Shown here: one piece after another, positions 5,878-6,826 of the stretch
Position numbering within the stretch: position 1 is the first letter of the stretch
Layout of the letters: every line of letters begins with the position of its first letter
NCBI GenBank assembly: GCA_913064755.1
Contig: CAJYBQ010000176.1
Span: 1 to 6,826 of the forward strand
Source of the DNA: an uncultured Alphaproteobacteria bacterium
Lineage (GTDB): Bacteria; Pseudomonadota; Alphaproteobacteria; Minwuiales; Minwuiaceae
DNA: 6,826 nucleotides
Direction of reading: 5' to 3'
Translations under genes and position numbers: made by a program
The notes under the pieces: model-generated
What the model was told of the DNA's origin: nothing
Seen by the model: only the letters and a program-made list of their open reading frames with translations
Databases searched by the model: none

Positions 5878-6267
5878 ATGGCGAAGAAAGAGACAAAGGT
5901 CCGCCGTCGCGAGCGGAAGAACATCACCAATGGCGTCGCGCACGTCCAGGCGACGTTCAACAACACGATGATCACCATCACCGATGTGCAGGGCAACGCC
6001 ATTTCATGGTCGTCCGCCGGCATGATGGGGTTCAAGGGATCCCGCAAGTCCACGCCGTATGCCGCCCAGATGGCAGCAGAGGACGCGGGCAAGAAGGCAC
6101 AGGACCACGGCGTCAAGACGCTCGAGGTCAAGGTGCGTGGCCCGGGATCGGGTCGTGAATCTGCCCTTCGCGCGCTGCAGGCAACCGGTTTCAACGTGAC
6201 GTCCATCCGCGACGTCACGACGATCCCGCACAATGGCTGCCGCCCGAAGAAGCGTCGCCGCGTCTGA
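5878..6267 (+). CDS. rpsK: 30S ribosomal protein S11
   Basis: S11 is in the platform of the small subunit, next to the E-site mRNA, and binds 16S rRNA with S6, S18 and S21. The product is 129 aa, normal length. Conserved blocks are ITNGVAHVQATFNNTMITIT (16-35), SSAGMMGFKGSRKSTPYAAQ (45-64), and VKVRGPGSGRESALRAL (84-100). The family signature around VTTIPHNGCRPKKRRRV is at 113-129. The tail has lysine at 125 where many homologues have a second proline, a tolerated variation as far as I know. The ribosome site is weak: TAGGG at 5869-5873 overlaps the rpsM stop and leaves only 4 nt before the ATG, so expression probably depends on translation of rpsM. Confidence 0.97.
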   Translation: MAKKETKVRRRERKNITNGVAHVQATFNNTMITITDVQGNAISWSSAGMMGFKGSRKSTPYAAQMAAEDAGKKAQDHGVKTLEVKVRGPGSGRESALRALQATGFNVTSIRDVTTIPHNGCRPKKRRRV

Positions 6268-6278
6268 GTATCGGCCTT

Positions 6279-6297
6279 CACCGCCTTCCTGGCGGTG
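6279..6297 (+). promoter_or_regulatory. Hairpin just after rpsK
   Basis: CACCGCC (6279-6285) and GGCGGTG (6291-6297) form a perfect 7-bp GC-rich stem with a TTCCT loop, beginning 12 nt after the rpsK stop. No T run follows, so full termination is unlikely. It may stabilise the rpsK 3' end, mark a processing site, or reduce read-through into rpoA. Which of these applies cannot be read from the sequence. Confidence 0.5.
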
Positions 6298-6313
6298 TCG
6301 GCGCATGTTGGGC

Positions 6314-6334
6314 CGGGCCACCCTGTGGTGTCCG
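6314..6334 (+). promoter_or_regulatory. Possible second hairpin in the rpsK-rpoA gap
   Basis: CGGGCCACC (6314-6322) can pair with GGTGTCCG (6327-6334) around a 4-nt CTGT loop, with one bulged C and one G-T pair. It is weaker than the hairpin at 6279-6297, and there is no T run. It may fold together with that hairpin as one structured spacer before rpoA. Confidence 0.3.
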
Positions 6335-6359
6335 GGTGCTGCCATGCTGAATGAACAAT

Positions 6360-6364
6360 GAGGT
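6360..6364 (+). promoter_or_regulatory. Ribosome binding site favouring a GTG start for rpoA
   Basis: GAGGT at 6360-6364 lies 7 nt before the GTG at 6372. The ATG at 6351 has no purine-rich site before it, and its own codons contain this motif. The GTG start gives the N-terminus MIQRNWKELIKP, close to the usual RpoA beginning. Confidence 0.65.
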
Positions 6365-6371
6365 CCGCGAA

Positions 6372-6803
6372 GTGATCCAGCGCAACTGGAAAGAGCTGAT
6401 CAAGCCCGAAAAGCTTGAGATCAATGCCGAAGACCCGAAGCGTAAGGCGACGGTCGTGGCGGAGCCGCTGGAACGCGGCTTTGGCATGACGCTCGGCAAT
6501 GCGCTGCGTCGCGTTCTGCTGTCCAGTCTGCAGGGCGCCGCGGTCACGGCAATTCATGTCGACAACGTGCTGCACGAATTCTCCTCGATCGAGGGTGTTC
6601 GCGAGGATGTCACCGATATCTGCCTGAACGTGAAGCAGCTGGCGCTGGCCATGCATGGCGAGGGTCCGAAGCGGAACACGCTGCGCGCCACGGGCCAGGG
6701 TGGCGCCACCGCCGGCCAGCTCGCGACCGGCCACCGAACCGAGGGGATGAACCCGGGCAAGGGGCGTGTCGCGCTGGGCGTGCTGGGCCAACCCGCACTC
6801 TAG
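6372..6803 (+). CDS. rpoA: RNA polymerase alpha subunit, 5' part (cut by the window end; terminal TAG probably an artefact)
   Basis: Alpha dimerises to start RNA polymerase assembly, and its C-terminal domain touches promoter DNA and activators. Only about 145 of the usual ~335 residues are seen, all from the N-terminal domain. Counting from GTG 6372, the strong motifs are IQRNWKELIKPEKLEI (2-17), VVAEPLERGFGMTLGNAL (28-45) then RRVLLSSLQGAAVTAI (46-61), and VLHEFSSIEGVREDVTDI (66-83). After GEGPKR (96-101) conserved residues are lost progressively, although the frame stays in register (TLRATG, TAGQ, MNP). A TAG at 6801-6803 then falls where homologues continue. This is probably base error at a contig edge, so the true gene should run beyond 6826. 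An ATG at 6351 would add seven residues but has no ribosome site. The gene's identity is certain; its 3' portion is unreliable. Confidence 0.9.
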   Translation: MIQRNWKELIKPEKLEINAEDPKRKATVVAEPLERGFGMTLGNALRRVLLSSLQGAAVTAIHVDNVLHEFSSIEGVREDVTDICLNVKQLALAMHGEGPKRNTLRATGQGGATAGQLATGHRTEGMNPGKGRVALGVLGQPAL

Positions 6804-6826
6804 CGGAAGGTGAGCACCGCCCGCGG

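Noticed and set aside
5266..5943. Antisense reading frame (225 codons) across the adk-rpsM gap
   Set aside because: It covers the promoter and leader and the ends of adk and rpsM, with no recognisable protein. The promoter and S13 evidence on the + strand is much stronger.
5811..6791. Long antisense reading frame (326 codons) across rpsM, rpsK and rpoA
   Set aside because: It crosses three well-supported genes, has no family motifs, and is explained by high GC content.
6372..6803. Genuinely truncated rpoA pseudogene or a novel short alpha protein
   Set aside because: The gene is essential, the reading frame keeps alignment with RpoA until the edge, and similar decay occurs at the opposite edge. 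Terminal sequence error is simpler.

Overview
This window is the distal part of the conserved bacterial ribosomal protein superoperon (spc operon followed by the alpha operon), all on the + strand. The order is rplE (3' part), rpsN, rpsH, rplF, rplR, rpsE, rpmD, rplO, secY, adk, rpsM, rpsK, rpoA (5' part). It is high-GC. Three points fit an alphaproteobacterium, perhaps Rhodospirillales-like: adk sits directly between secY and rpsM with no rpmJ, infA or map; S14 is the long zinc-free form; and the protein motifs look alphaproteobacterial. I infer this from gene order and remembered family sequences, not from a database search.

Layout. Positions 1-2758 hold a very compact run of ribosomal protein genes (L5, S14, S8, L6, L18, S5, L30) with gaps of 2-14 nt. 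Gaps then widen: 48 nt before rplO, and 106 nt with a strong GC-rich hairpin before secY. secY and adk overlap by ATGA. A 146-nt gap follows adk and carries a near-consensus sigma70-type promoter (TTGACG, 16 nt, TATAAT) and a leader with two hairpins, each followed by a short T run. It leads into rpsM, rpsK and, after a 104-nt gap with another hairpin, rpoA. No stretch over 300 nt lacks a gene.

Function. The genes make small- and large-subunit ribosomal proteins, the SecY translocon channel, adenylate kinase and the RNA polymerase alpha subunit, so translation, secretion, nucleotide balance and transcription are co-expressed. The second promoter probably lets rpsM-rpsK-rpoA be transcribed separately from the upstream block.

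The most unusual observation concerns the edges. Both termini carry protein sequence that stays in register with L5 or RpoA but loses conserved residues progressively toward the end, and at the 3' end it acquires an in-frame TAG. The interior genes look intact. This looks like low-quality sequence at the two ends of a contig rather than biology. I saw no novel system, mobile element, CRISPR array, tRNA or rRNA. The items most worth a second look are the alpha-operon promoter and leader and the hairpins before secY and rpoA.
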